NCBI RefSeq assembly: GCF_032854445.1
Contig: NC_088303.1
Coordinates: forward strand, 26,513,265 to 26,577,264
From: Liolophura sinensis
Lineage: Eukaryota > Mollusca > Polyplacophora > Chitonida > Chitonidae
Direction: 5' to 3'
DNA: 64,000 bases
The position numbers were made by a program, and so were the translations under genes. Below the pieces are notes generated by a model. That model saw only the letters and a program-made list of their open reading frames with translations. It did not search any database and was not told where the DNA came from. Position 1 is the first letter of the stretch, and the number at the start of each line of letters is the position of its first letter. Shown piece by piece: positions 47,405-59,889 of the stretch.

Positions 47405-47625
47405 TATAAAAGCCTATAAAAATGGTACTTGTGAATGCCTAGATTGGCGCTCAGTATTGAGGGGTTGAAGAAAGGAAACAGGATCTGGTGTCAGTATAAT
47501 GTGACTGGGTGAGGTGTCATGTCTGGTGTCTTTAGCATGATAGTTAAGTAATACACCTAATGACCCCTACTCGTCTTATGACTGACAAATGGTCAAGTAC
47601 GGCGTTAAACCGACGCATACATACA
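47405..47625 (+). mobile_element. SINE family B copy
   Basis: AAAATGGTACTTGTGAATGC, then TTGGCGCTCAGTATTGAGGG, GTCAGTATAATGTGACTGGG and GTACGGCGTTAAACCGACGC followed by CATACATACAT. The tRNA-like head is missing. Confidence 0.82.
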
Positions 47626-47649
47626 TCTAACGCGTATGTCATATATATT

Positions 47650-47742
47650 GTGTCTTCATTGATTTACTGAACACTCCAGCTGACATCATACCTTACTCTA
47701 GGGAACACGTGGTTGTGATATCATGATATCATGATGATCTGC
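47650..47742 (+). repeat. Isolated diverged unit of the 76-bp satellite
   Basis: GTCTTCATTGATTTACTGAA, GAACACGTGGTTGTGATATC and ATGAT match the satellite unit of 48529-49370 with substitutions. It lies on the far side of the retroelement fragment. Confidence 0.75.
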
Positions 47743-47759
47743 GAGATTTAAACAATCCA

Positions 47760-48117
47760 TGTATAACAAAGACTGTGAACGATATTTACGCACCTAAAGG
47801 AGCCACAGACTCTCCAGATGATCTGGATCTATATTTGTACAAAGACTAAAACGGTTTCCTCTCTCGCAGACACTACTGTAAGAGGGATGGTTTTCATTTT
47901 TGACATTGTAAATTATCCTTACTTTGACAGCAATATAACGAAATATCATGTATATGACGTGTACATATCTCACCTTGTAGCATTTGATAGATCCTGTGTG
48001 TTATATGATGATTTAAATCAACGTCACAAGTTAATACGGCAAACACTTGTGTGTCTAGGTTATTCCATCAAACGTCTTTACTCCAAGTTTACTAACTTTT
48101 ACAATTTCTTGTAAATA
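47760..48117 (+). pseudogene. Retroelement reverse-transcriptase ORF, C-terminal fragment
   Basis: An open frame from 47818 to a stop at 48115-48117 contains FDIVNYPYFDSNITKYHVYD then VYISHLVAFDRSCVLYDDLN, QRHKLIRQTL and RLYSKFTNFYN. These match, in order, the C-terminal block of reverse-transcriptase proteins common in mollusc and cnidarian genomes (recalled pattern: IVNFP..SNIP..PAYGVYISQ L.RYAR, then a DF..R motif, then a KFY motif). The polymerase core is absent upstream (5' truncation). Substitutions at conserved positions (YDVYISH for YGVYISQ) suggest decay. It is followed within a few bases by repeat C. The element class is uncertain; I do not assign a clade. Confidence 0.75.
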
Positions 48118-48119
48118 AA

Positions 48120-48527
48120 TATGGACATAGGGTCCAGAATCTGGCGCTCTGTTTTGTCTAATACCACTTAACCCGGGGCTAGTGACGGTATATTGTTGAA
48201 TTAGATCGCCACGTTGAATATGTACGGTTGCAATCAAAGCGCAACATATTTTGTTATCGAGAACTGATATTCTTGTATGATACACGATTTGAATACTGAT
48301 TTCACTCAGTCGCCTAGAACATACCTTGCGTCTTTCCAACATCATTGAAAACTGTTGACTGCTTCTCTTTGCATGATTCTGTTCTATTGTCGTTCGTTGT
48401 GTCCTTTCTTAGTTGTTCAGTGGTTTACGTTAAACGTCGTTTTGGGAATTGGTCTTGCGATTATCGACCTTGAAAGTTCTAAATGGTTGACTGTTGTTTT
48501 ACGAATGTCTGTTTTCGATACATGGAT
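48120..48527 (+). repeat. Repeat C copy 3, directly downstream of the RT fragment
   Basis: GGGTCCAGAATCTGGCGCTC, TTAACCCGGGGCTAGTGACG, CAATCAAAGCGCAACATATT and ACGAATGTCTGTTTTCGATA match the copy at 60.6 kb. Its position right after a retroelement stop codon suggests it is that element's 3' untranslated region. Confidence 0.82.
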
Positions 48528-48528
48528 T

Positions 48529-49370
48529 CACTGAGTTATGGAACGCTTCAACTGACAACATAGTCTACTCTGAGGAACACGCTGCTGTGATATCATGATG
48601 TCTTCACTGAGTTATGGAACGCTTCAACTGACAACATAGTCTACTCTGAGGAACACGCTGCTGTGATATCATGATGTCTTCACTGAGTTATGGAACGCTT
48701 CAACTTACAACATAGTTTACCCTGAGGAACACGCTGCTGTGATATCATGATGTCTTCACTGAGTTATGGAACACTTCAACTTACAACATAGATTACCCTG
48801 AGGAACACGCTGCTGTGATATGATGATGTCTTCACTGAGTTATGGAACGCTTCAACTGACAACATAGTTTACTCTGAGGAACACGCTGCTGTGATATCAT
48901 GATGTCTTCACTGAGTTATGGAACGCTTCAACTGACAACATAGTTTACTCTGAGGAACACGCTGCTGTGATATCATGATGTCTTCACTGAGTTATGGAAC
49001 ACTTCAACTTACAACATAGATTACCCTGAGGAACACGCTGCTGTGATATGATGATGTCTTCACTGAGTTATGGAACACTTCAACTGACAACATAGTTTAT
49101 TCTGAGGAACAGGCTGCTGTGATATGATGATGTCTTCACTGAGTTATGGAACACTTCAACTGACAACATAGTTTACTCTGAGGAACAGGCTGCTGTGATA
49201 TCATTATGTCTTCACTGAGTTATTGAACACTTCAACTGACAACATAGTTTACTCTGAGGAACAGGCTGCTGTGATATGATGATGTCTTCACTGAGTTATG
49301 GAACACTTCAACTGACAACATAGCTTACTCTGAGGAGCACTTGGTTGTGATATCATGTCTTCATTGAGTG
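48529..49370. repeat. 76-bp satellite, 11 units
   Basis: The unit starts CACTGAGTTATGGAACGCTT, continues CAACTGACAACATAGTCTAC and TCTGAGGAACACGCTGCTGT and ends GATATCATGATGTCTT. Starts at 48529 and 48605 and onwards are 76 bp apart. Higher-order similarity is visible: units with TTACAACATAGATTACCCTG alternate with the main type. Confidence 0.95.
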
Positions 49371-50880
49371 AAGGCTTTAATTCAAAACGCCAACATTTGA
49401 TTGATAACACACTGGAGCTTGATCCACTTGCCTAACAAGTTCATGGTTTATGTCAATTTTATTTTATTTTTGGGTTCTTCTAACTCATATACTGGAATTT
49501 TCAAGGTATCTCTCTGCAATCATTGTTAATGAAAAAGTTCAAATTCACAAAATGAATTCAAAGATTTTGGCATTGTTTTCATAAACACTTAAATCCAAAT
49601 CTGCAAAACAGGAAGGAAAGCACGTGTGCGTCATGTCATTTGTTTTCGTGGCCACTCTGGTAAACAAGAAAATGTTACCATGGGAACAGGTGATGTGGTA
49701 CCGGCTGTGCAGCAGTCTGCAGGTAAGTGGCAAGTTCAGCAGGCACTAACTAAGCCCTACTGCTTCTGGTTAACACCGCTCTATCATCTTTGAAGGCTTT
49801 GAAAACATGTGCAGCAGATGTGTCAATGGGCTAGTCATGATACATGGTCCGCTGTCAGTGGTAATAGCCAAATCATACAAAACAAGTTCTCACTACGTTC
49901 TTAAACTGGGTGTAGACTGGGCTCATACTGCATGATGCGAACGGAGTGGGCGTTGTAGCAATTTTTTACTAAAAAATTTCTTGCGGCCATCCAATTCTGC
50001 AATTAGAAGGAGTGACAACATATTTAAAACGAGATGGACGTACTACGAACGGAATTGTCATACTTCGATCCTACTAGAGCCGTGTTACGACGTGGTGCAG
50101 TCCGGCATCAACTGCTGTACGTGATCACCCGTTTGTACCTCGTTCATCTCTTTCGCAGACAGCCCCAACTCATTCCACCTGGCTGACATGAGGTGTTGAT
50201 GTGCATCGTATTTTAGACATCGTTTGGACAAAGGTTACATGTTCTGCGCCGGCCACAGCCAGTTTTACGGTTTTTTTTTTAGAGCGCGCAGGACGTTTTG
50301 AGAACTATATAGGTGTGGCAATAGCATTATTATATGTATCATTAAATTTACTAAGGCACAGATTCCACTGCCTCTGCGCAATAGATAGATAAAACTTAAG
50401 AAGACTGGACTGATATCATTGTACTGACAAGCTGTTTAGAGCTTTTTGCTTACTTTTGGCTTACATGCTTAAAATGACTGGTGCGCACACTGTAGCGGCA
50501 GACATTGGTATAAACCGTCTGATGAAGCAGAGCTACAATCTAGTCAACTCCCACCATATTTACTTACAAGAGCGAAGGCCTTTGATTGAATACCCCTAAC
50601 CTACTACTTTTGGTAGTAATAAGCTGATGTCCAGTACTAAGTATAATTAACATTGCCAAAATTCAAACTATTCCTGTTGTCGCAAAGACGGCGTTGACAG
50701 ACAACCCTTGTGGTGTTCTCTACTGATACAAGTCTAAGTAAAATCTATCATCGGAAGGTCTTAAATCCTCTGACAGTGAATATTTTTTCAGCGCCATTGG
50801 GATATGCTAGACTGGATAATAAGTATTTTGACAATTTATTTCCACGTATTATGACGGGGTTCTGGCATTTCATATAGTAC
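49371..50880. other. No recognisable gene
   Basis: No domain or repeat recognised. Confidence 0.5.
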
Positions 50881-51690
50881 CGCTTTAAGGCTGGATTCAA
50901 TGATTTAGTACAGCCCATTGCGGAGGTGTGTTGATCACGTGACAACACTCCCTGTTTCCAGGAATCTGACTGTCTGGTGAGAGATCATCTGCAATGAGGT
51001 GCTATAGTCAAGTACATCAAAGCATTTGGTTGTCGCTGCTAGGACATAAATCTGCACCATAAATACATATAATCTGTGAACTGGCGTCATGAAATCTGTC
51101 TCACTGTGGATGTGACCCAAGGGCGATCAGCTTCTGCATAACGCTTGTTGTCTTCCTCGCAGAGGCCGCAAACCTCTGCCACAGGGGCGTGCCATTTCCA
51201 CAGTTTACACACATACGTTTATTTGACACCCCGAGCCGAGTGTGAACGACATGATCCGTCCAATAATGAACTTCGACCATACTAAATATCAACTTATAGA
51301 CGTTTGGTGCCGCAGTTTGATTGAATTGCAGCATTAAAAGCTACATGGAAGAGGCTATTATCGTTCGCCCTCCTTTATTAGTTTTCAGTCTAATTCCTTT
51401 GGTAAATATCCACTCCAAGGGTGGGCCTTATTGACTCAAAGAATAAAGGGTCGTTTTTCTGAGCTAATGACTTTTTATTAGACATAATTGAGCTATATCA
51501 ACAACCTAGGGTACAAACGGTTCCGAGTTCTAGGCTGTTGATCCTTACAAATTCGGCGGTGTGAGCAGAGGATTGCCCTTAAACACAGAATAATACAAGT
51601 CTCCCTCAATGTGCAGAAACACACTCTCCAGTACAAGGAGGCGTGTTTGATACCCTCTAAAGTCATATAGACCGTGTGCGTATGTTTCCG
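50880..51690 (-). repeat. Inverted dispersed repeat, copy 1
   Basis: The minus strand matches 62040-62765 (+) across most of its length: CACGCCTCCT-TACTGGAGAG, ACTCGGAACCGTTTGTACCC, AAAGGAGGGCGAACGATAAT, GTGTCAAATAAACGTATGTG and GATTCCTGGAAACAG. Relative to copy 2 it has about 60 extra bases between AAACGACC and CTGAAAACTAAT. A minus frame (51101-51334) shares SNKRMCVNCGN with copy 2. Confidence 0.88.
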
Positions 51691-52505
51691 CTTACTATCA
51701 CTGCTTCGTCACTCGTACAAAAATTGATAAAGGTGCATAACTAATTACTTTAAGTTATAAACAAGTTAAAAATAAAACGTTTGAAAGAATATCCTTTATG
51801 AAGAAAACAAGTGTCTGGTATCGTTAATTCCTGTCCATACTGTACAGTCTCCGGCTTAGTCTTGTAATAGAAAAAGTGTCATTCATGTAATGGTTGGAAG
51901 TTGTATTCGCGGGATAATTGACACTTACCAGCGAGAATAAAATAGCAGTTTTTTCTCTTCCCTGCAGAAACACCGGCACATGACACAATTCTTTTTTTTT
52001 CTTTTTTGACAGACCGTTTTGTGTCTAGTCATGCTATTTAAATGATTTGTAAATTTAAGATAGTCTATAGGAAGCTGAACAAAATGCTTCGGAAAAATGT
52101 CACTAACTTAATCGTTACTGTGTTTGACGTATTTAATCGATTCAAGCCTACAGTGTGAACCAGGTGGTTTATAAAGCAATAATGCGCCTTAGACTACGTC
52201 CTTCCGGTTTCAACCGAACGCAAGGGCGTAGTTATTCAGTGTGGGATATGAAACTAGAAAGCAATTTCCGGTTGTAATGGTGTGAGCGACAATATGATAT
52301 TTTCAGACTGACGTGGATAAGTGCCGGCCTTTTATCAGCTTGTCAAGTCTAGATTTACCATTCACACAATACATCTAAACGTTCAGATTACTAGGCTTTG
52401 AATTTCTTTCGTTAAGGTTTGATCAGGAACTTTTACTGAATGCTAATTACCGTCCACCATTAGTCAATGCTAACGTAACAACAGTCCTAAAGTGATGCCG
52501 CTATG
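51691..52505. other. No recognisable gene
   Basis: Nothing recognised. Confidence 0.5.
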
Positions 52506-52507
52506 GT

Positions 52508-52509
<2 letters not shown>

Positions 52510-52549
<40 letters not shown>
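52510..52549. repeat. (TA)20 microsatellite
   Basis: An uninterrupted TA run of 40 bp flanked by GGTCCA and TGGTCTC. Confidence 0.97.
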
Positions 52550-52551
<2 letters not shown>

Positions 52552-52559
52552 TCTCTTCA

Positions 52560-53035
52560 ACAACTGTAGTAACATAACACATTACACATAATACACAAAT
52601 AAGCATGAATTCCAAATGCAGTGAAAATAAACAGATAAAATGAGCAGTTTGAGATTTACCACTAAATAATACATTAGAATCTTTTTGTGTGTCTGATGAA
52701 AAGGCAGACCTCTAAACAAATACATACATTTTGTTCAGTCGATAAAGTACTACAGCCATAGAGGAGAGTTATAGCTGAGATGTCCGTATAACCAAGCAGT
52801 CTTTTATTATTTAACATGATATTCCTTTGAACAAAGTACCTTCTGCACTCTAGTAGATAATGGGTCCACCACAAATACATTTGGGAGAGTCAGAAATAAA
52901 ATTGTTAAATAAGTCATCATTTACCGAGCTACATCCATTTCTTAGTCTACACATAATTATATCTGACTAGCGCGTGCCAACATAATACCATACTGGAGGC
53001 TATTTTAAATTCTTTATGATTTTTTGATTTGTCTG
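52560..53035. other. No recognisable gene
   Basis: Nothing recognised before the retrotransposon relic. Confidence 0.5.
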
Positions 53036-53039
53036 ATTG

Positions 53040-54410
53040 AATATGGTAAAGTATTCTAGTCCCGCACACTTTTGGGAAAAAAGATTTACTAAAGCGGGCT
53101 GTTCTAAACTGAAAAGTTGTTAGTTGATCTGTTGATCTGATTTGATGCGAATTACGCTGATATCCTGGTGATGGTAGTTTGTTATCAAATACATTGCCAG
53201 TTGCATCATTAAGATAACTGATTCTATTTTCTCATTTAATTTGTCCCTTTCTAAGTTATTTCTGTCGTAATTGCTGTTGATATACATGGCTTGTCATTAG
53301 GATTTATTGTTACCGAACGATTTGGAATATTTTTCTGAGCTGAGTCTAAAAGGGCATTTGTTGTCAATAGGCACATTTTGTCAACATGGTCAACTGAGAT
53401 TATTTCTTCCCAGTTTACCTGGAACAAAAAGTTACGATACACGTTCCAATTTGCTGCATTATACTGCCAAATTAATCCTTTATAATTTTGCATCTTCGGG
53501 ATTGTAGATCTCAAACAGACAAAGAGAGAACAATGATCACTGCAAAAGTTTCATCTGGTTCCAGAATTTATTACCAATCCATTTTTATTATAACTGGATC
53601 TAGCAGGCTTCGTGGGTTCATTTATAAATTGAGCCACACCAAAGGTAACAATAGCCGACAATTGTTTATTAGCTGGATTCAGCAGATTTTCATTCAGGTC
53701 GCCTGTCAGTATTATGTTGTGATTGTGGCAAGTGCTAATGACAGATTCCAGATTATTTTTTAACACGTCCCAACACGTCCCAACACATCCCAACTTCTGT
53801 TCCTGGAGATCTATACATAAGGCCAAGTACTGTGGGCGGTTTATCGAACAATTCTAACCAGATCATTTCCAAGTCTTTATTCTCCAAATAGCAGTGGCGA
53901 GAAAAATATATGCTTTCCGACCTTAGACACAAACTCCACCCAAAGCTTGGTCACGATCACGTCTAAAAGGCTTCTAAATTCCAGGCATTAAAAGAGAACT
54001 ATTTCGAATATGAGAAGTGAGATGCGTCTCGGTTAAAGCTAAAACATCAAAGTCACAGAGGTTAGCAAAAACCAAGTCTAACTTGTGTTTGAGTCCGCTT
54101 AGATTAAGGTGTACGACTGACAGATGGGTAAAGCATGGCGTTTTTGGAGGCCAGGATTTACTTCAACATCATCACAAAGTAACAATGCAATTTTCGTCAA
54201 GAAATAGCTATCGATGAAACTGTATGCGGTACTTCTGTGTGGTCTTATGATGTGTAAAGTTCGTACTAGGCACGGTTTCATATATTTTGCAAGCAAGTAT
54301 GTAGGCACTATATTAAAGAAAAAAATGAATCTTGCAGATCTTAAAAGGACGCACTCGAAGAGACCCATTGCCGCACGGTGCTGCATTAATTCATTACCCG
54401 TTGTCAATAT
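53040..54410 (-). pseudogene. CR1-like non-LTR retrotransposon relic with degenerate 2A-like motif and missing RT
   Basis: Order on the minus strand: an N-terminal frame (54407-54099) with a LLLCDDVEVNPGL motif at residues 75-87 (54147-54185); endonuclease start VHLNLSGLKHKLDLVF then DVLALTETHL (about 54010-54110); PFRRDRDQALGGVCV (about 53920-53960); ILTGDLNENLL in the frame 53826-53551; and the linker frame 53514-53251 (NAANWNVYRNFL, VDKMCLLTTNALLDS). Directly after it comes NRISYLNDATGNVFDNKLP and FQFRTARFSKSFFPK (about 53060-53235), which resembles the C-terminal end of such proteins. The reverse transcriptase core that should lie between is absent. Several stops and frame changes are present. 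The APE-type endonuclease and N-terminal 2A-like peptide are known in CR1-group elements of marine invertebrates. Confidence 0.85.
54147..54185 (-). other. 2A-like motif, mutated
   Basis: Encodes LLLCDDVEVNPGL. The known ribosome-skipping consensus ends GD(V/I)ExNPGP. Here Gly of GD is Asp and the last Pro is Leu, so skipping activity would be expected to be lost. Confidence 0.7.
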
Positions 54411-54746
54411 GTTCCAGCAAGTTGTAAGTATGTTCGGGTAGTAGCAGATTTAAGGCGGCCAAGTCTTCACTAAAGAATATAATTAACAATATTCCAGGAT
54501 TGTTCAAACATATCAACAAAACTGAACCAAGGAGGTTGACAAATTCCATAGCTGACATAACATAAATTTTTTTTTTTTAAATTTCTGTTAAATGTAATAT
54601 TTACGAAAGTGTAATGAACAGGTGTAAAGTATGTTTAAATGTGAGGAACATTTAGATAGCAGACAAAGGTGTACTTATGATATATAATAAATACTTAAGA
54701 AGGCAGTAAAATTGAGATCTATGTACGGAGACATCGTAATAGTCTT
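54411..54746. other. No recognisable gene
   Basis: Sequence upstream (on the minus strand) of the retrotransposon relic; it may include its 5' UTR, but nothing specific is seen. Confidence 0.4.
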
Positions 54747-54759
54747 AAAATAAATATAT

Positions 54760-55018
54760 ATATATTTTTTTTTTGATTGGTGTTTTACGCCGTACTCAAG
54801 AATATTTCACTTATACGACGGCGGCCAGCATTATGGTGGGTGGAAACCGGGCACAGCCCGGGGGAAACCCACGACCATCCGCAGGTTGCTGGCAAACCTT
54901 CTCACGTACGGCCGCCAGCATGAGCTGGACTTGAACTCACAGCGACCGCATTGGTGAGAGACTCCTGGGTCATTACGCTGCGCTAGCGCTTTAACCGACT
55001 GAGCCACGGAGGCCCCAA
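54760..55018 (-). mobile_element. SINE family A, near full length, with target duplication
   Basis: Minus strand: GGGGCCTCCGTGGCTCAGTC through the tRNA-like head and the CCACCATAATGCTGG body to CGGCGTAAAACACCAATC plus a short A run. AAAATAAATATAT flanks it at 54747-54759 and 55019-55031. A short internal deletion removes part of GGAGAGGAAGCC relative to the 35.3-kb copy. Confidence 0.93.
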
Positions 55019-55031
55019 AAAATAAATATAT

Positions 55032-57235
55032 TAGATACATAAGTAAGATAAATAAACAAATAGGAAATACATATATTTTTCTGGTAAACTAGTAAGGTTA
55101 CAGTTAATTAAAACAGGGAGAACTTGTGTTAAACCCAATTATGTACATTTATATATAATATACAGTGTATGTGATATTCAGTAAGTATCATAGGTTATGT
55201 ACATAGTTCAAGCTGTGGGAGAAAGTCGGTCTGTTGTCATTGGCGCGCCAGTACCTGGTAGAAAGTGTCATGGGAGGCATATGAACTGATGACACAGTGG
55301 AATATCAACCTTGGATACCGGATGTAAATGGAGCAAACTAACACTAGTTTGTCTTTAACGTTGCGTGACACACAAGCTGCAATTTCCTTCTCTTGTCTAA
55401 GTGTGGTATGTTTTAGGCTTTCGTGTAGAAAATGATCGATGTCTTCAACAATAGATGATGTCACCAGATAAAGCCAGCACAATGTACCCTGGATGATCAC
55501 AAATGAATGTACAGCTATACAATAAACTTTGAAGTGTAGTGGGACATGATAATAACAGCATAGATTAGGTCATGGGTTGAGGAAAAGCGTCGGCAAACAC
55601 GCGTTTTGGAGCTGTGGTGACAGCATAAAGGAAGCCATTACAAACTTAAAGTGAAATACAACAACTGACTAATGTTTATGTCCACTGAAAGACTACCATT
55701 CAAAGTATCTTTAACCGGCATTAAGTGGTTTTTTAGATTTTTTTTTTCAACCCAGGAAAAGCTTATTGAAACTTTGTCTTAACATAGCTTCAGCACGTCT
55801 TCATTATCGAGGGCATGGTGATGTTACTTTATTCTAGCTCTCTAACGTCGACGGTATTTTCCGTATAACAGTCTAAACAGTAGGCTATGACAGATAACAG
55901 TTGTGGACTTCTGCGATGAAGGAACGAGTGACAAATATAGTTTTCTCTAAAATTGGACAAACTGGAAGAACATTTCTTCCACTACTTAAACTCTTGATAC
56001 GGTAGGCATGCTATATCATTTACAAGGAACTCCAGTGAGCATGTTTCAAAAGCCTAGGTGCAGATGAACGGCGGGGTCGGTACTCCTGGTTCAGGCCGTA
56101 GCCTCTGGAGAGGTTGTGCTAGTGATTTTGACCCCAATTAAATGTTTACAAAATTACAATACGATTGTTGTACAACTAGATTCATGTTCAATAAATCTAA
56201 ATACCATTGAGGCTGGTCAAGGCACTCGACTGGATACTATGCTTCAATTTTGTAGCCATGGCTACAGAGATGAAAGCAGTGCTGACCTACTTATCGCGGG
56301 CGTCGGAGAAAGCACCTCGGCTTGAACGCGTCGTTTCAATAATCTTACTGTTTTTATAAAACAAAGGGAAAAAACATCCTTTGAAAGCGAGAAAGACGAA
56401 GGGGCAAAATTTAAATTTTTCAGATGTAATAAAGTCAGAGAAAAAAATTATATCATAAGATATTTCATTAATTTCGAGAGTTGGCCGCAGAGATGAAGTT
56501 TGCACTGACTTTGATATCTGTTATTTAGAAACTGCTAACTAAACGCTAAAATGAACGACTGAAAATGTATTTGGTGAGATGAATGTGGTTTGGGTCAAGA
56601 AGATATGCTACTGGCTGACAAAATTTGTGATAACATCGTTGAATATTACACGGCTTGTAAATTAACTGATTTAACATCTGTGGTAGTTCTTAAATGATAC
56701 AACCCGTCCAACCACACTATGTGAAATGGCCCTTCAGCTACACGTAAATAAATCGCTGCACACGATCTCAACATGATGTTTTATCAGTAATTCTGTGTTA
56801 TGATATGTCACTTCATGGAGTGAATGGGTAAAGGCACGTCACAGCTTAGGCCGCAAAATCTGATAGCATTGTGTTTGATTGGATAAAATTCTCGACTCAC
56901 ACCAAACATTTGGCAGTATTGTCATTTTGCTTTACATGTTATTCGGTGAGATCTATTTAAAATAATTAAGTAATATGAAATAGGTAAAGTGTAAGACCGA
57001 ACGTAGTGGGTAGGCCAATATGTACATCCATATTTACAGTAGCTGAAATAGTAAACAAAGAATCTGTCAAATATGTTTTGTGTTGTTGCATATGTTGCAT
57101 TTCTCCATTCTTTAATTTGAATGCTTTTTAAACGCTGTGTGCCAGGAACAGTGAGTTTGCTCAGTTGGATGTTCCACCAGCCTCACACCCTCTTACAGCA
57201 TGGATAATTTAATTGGGGCGATGGGGAAAAGATAA
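55032..57235. other. No recognisable gene
   Basis: No domain, RNA gene or repeat recognised. Confidence 0.5.
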
Positions 57236-57238
57236 TAA

Positions 57239-57239
57239 T

Positions 57240-57270
<31 letters not shown>

Positions 57271-57410
57271 TTTTATTGATGCTTTACGCAGTACTCAAGA
57301 ATATTTCCCTTTATACGATGACGGCCAGCATTATGGCAGGAGGAAACCGAGCAGAACGCGGGGGAAACCCACGACCATCCACAGGTTGCCGGCAGTCAAC
57401 CGGCAGAGAA
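57239..57410 (-). mobile_element. SINE family A, 5'-truncated
   Basis: Minus strand: the copy starts in the middle (about TTGACTGCCGGCAACCTGTG), continues CGTGGGTTTCCCCCGCGTTC and ATAATGCTGGCCGTCATCGT to TACTGCGTAAAGCATCAATA and a long AAAT tail (seen as ATTTATTT at 57239-57272). Confidence 0.88.
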
Positions 57411-59260
57411 AGAGGTCATTGAAATATGATGTTAGATTTCTGGTAAATGTATGATATGTATGATATAAACCTAGTGAAAACATAGACTCTTTGTGTGACA
57501 GAGCGACATAATTAGCTATGTGTACAGGACTGGTTTTATTATGGTAGTACATCTATTGGCATGACTATAGTTACTTACGGTCCAGTGTCCCCGCTTCCAC
57601 TCGTCTCTGGCGGTCCCTCCCGAATTCATACATGCATTACGTAACACCTACGTCATCGCACAAATTGATACGTTTACTACACTTTGCTTTGAAATAAGAA
57701 TTGGTTGTAGGCTGTGAATTCATACCGGTAACACCCATGTTAAGCTACCACCTCCTATCTAGATCAATGTGGATGGTTGTGTGGCTAATACATACTCTTT
57801 TCTGATTTGTAGCCTTATACATCAACAGTGATTACTGTCCATGTTTGAAGCTCTGACACGAATCTGTGATATTTTTAATTTCCACGTTAATATTCATTAT
57901 TGGATTCAGACAACATACGTGAATCAAGCTGACGAATGTGCTGCAAAACTTGTGAAAGGCTTTCTAATAGACTGGATTGGTGGGTAACTGCTTGAAATAG
58001 GTAATTCACAATACAAAGTGACATGTAGGCTCTCTTGGGGAGTATGGCGAATGGTTTTCACGTGTACGACGGGTACATGAATCTAACTTACTACCTATAG
58101 GCCTCTCTTTGCTCGGCTCGGCTTTCGGCCTCGCCTCGCTACGTTCGGTATTATACTTTTTATAAAGCTTGAGTATCCTGCTTTCGATTGAAATATGTTT
58201 TACCCAGATGCTGTCTTGTCCTTCAAAATGCTGCCATTCTACTTCTTTCTGATTCTTTACCCAGAGTTCACCACGCACTACAGCATTTATCCTTGTAAAC
58301 CTCTGACTGAAATGCCAAATATATATATATTTATTTTAAAACATGCAGTGTAACTCCGTTATAAATGGTATTATTTTAGTTACAGCAGCTACTTTCTGAA
58401 AGACTACATGCTGTGCATCTTAGTTTTGCATAGTTACCACTTTCATTATTTGCTTACGCTTTCTTGTATGACAGGCATTTTAAGCCAACGGACTACCATG
58501 ATAAGTTTTCGGGGACTATAATCGGGAGATCGATTTCCAAAATAACGCTGAACAGATACCATCTAAAAATAGGAATCAATGCGCGTAACATATATTCCTA
58601 TACGGGTCATCAACAAGATAAAACCAGAGCAGCGACGACACATGCAACGACGCAGAGCAGCGACTCAGCTGGCAGATGGTTACACGAAACCGGTGAAATA
58701 TGGCCCCTTGTCAGTATATTTCAGATAGGGGTTTATGATAAATGTAGCAAATTAGACGCTCCCTAGAACCATGACTTAATCAGAATTAGGTTAAAAGGTG
58801 CAGCAATGTTAGTTGGAATTCATTAGACGTCATTAATGTATAATTACTCAGGATACTGTGTTGTCATCACATTTAACGTACATTAAAATTAAAACATGCG
58901 ACGTTAAACCTACTGAGTACAGATTACAGAGATCGTAAGCTGGAATGTAGAAATATCAAACATCATTGGTGCTGACAAAAGTGTTACCTTTACAAATTAT
59001 ACGAAACTTTTCTAATTTCAAAAAATGCTTTCTGCTTGATGACAGTGTAGCAAGAATTATAAAAGATTTATAGAAAGGGTATTTCTGAGCTAATTTACAA
59101 ACTATTGTCCATTATTATTTTAAAATAAACATGTCAACTTTATTTTTTTGATCCCTGTGTGACCAAACAATGATCTTATTGTTCCACCGTTATGTATTTT
59201 TTGTGAATTTATATTAAGTTTTTGACGCCTCGGTATCTTTGTTATAAAAGTGCAGGAATA
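57411..59260. other. No recognisable gene
   Basis: No domain recognised. A GC-rich patch at 58105-58150 (GGCTCGGCTTTCGGCCTCGC) stands out in AT-rich surroundings but is unexplained. The minus frame 58006-58278 crosses it and is not considered a gene. Confidence 0.45.
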
Positions 59261-59482
<222 letters not shown>

Positions 59483-59635
59483 CCTAGTAGGGCGTCCGCT
59501 TCGGGAGCGGTAGATCCAGGATCAATCTTTCGTCGAGTCACACCTAAGAATCTTAGGTGCTGCAACAAGGAGACACATCACATACACCCTAAGGATTCCT
59601 TCGTCGACATATGACTGAAAAATTGTTGAAAATTC
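59483..59635 (+). mobile_element. SINE family B-related fragment with tRNA-like head
   Basis: TAGTAGGGCGTCCGCTTCGG and GATCCAGGATCAATC resemble the A- and B-box regions of a tRNA-derived head. The 3' portion AGGATTCCTTCGTCGACATA and TGACTGAAAAATTGTTG matches family B. The body between differs from the other copies. Confidence 0.65.
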
Positions 59636-59889
59636 ACCCAGACGCTTTTGTTCTGACAGGATTGTAGCACCAGATACCAGCCACACTGGATAACAACTAT
59701 ATATTTAGTGCACGGAAGTTTGCGTCTCTCGTTACCCCAGTTTCCAATCACGCGAGAATTGTCAATACGATATCAATGGCGGAAATATTCCTGGATTTGA
59801 ATCATCCAGATGTCGCTAACATTTGGAGCACACTCTTTCCGTTCTGTCAGCTGAGATCATTGCACTCACCCGTCTGTCAAACATCCGTA

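Noticed and set aside
48529-49370. CRISPR-like appearance of the 76-bp repeat
   Set aside because: Entire units are conserved, without spacer diversity.
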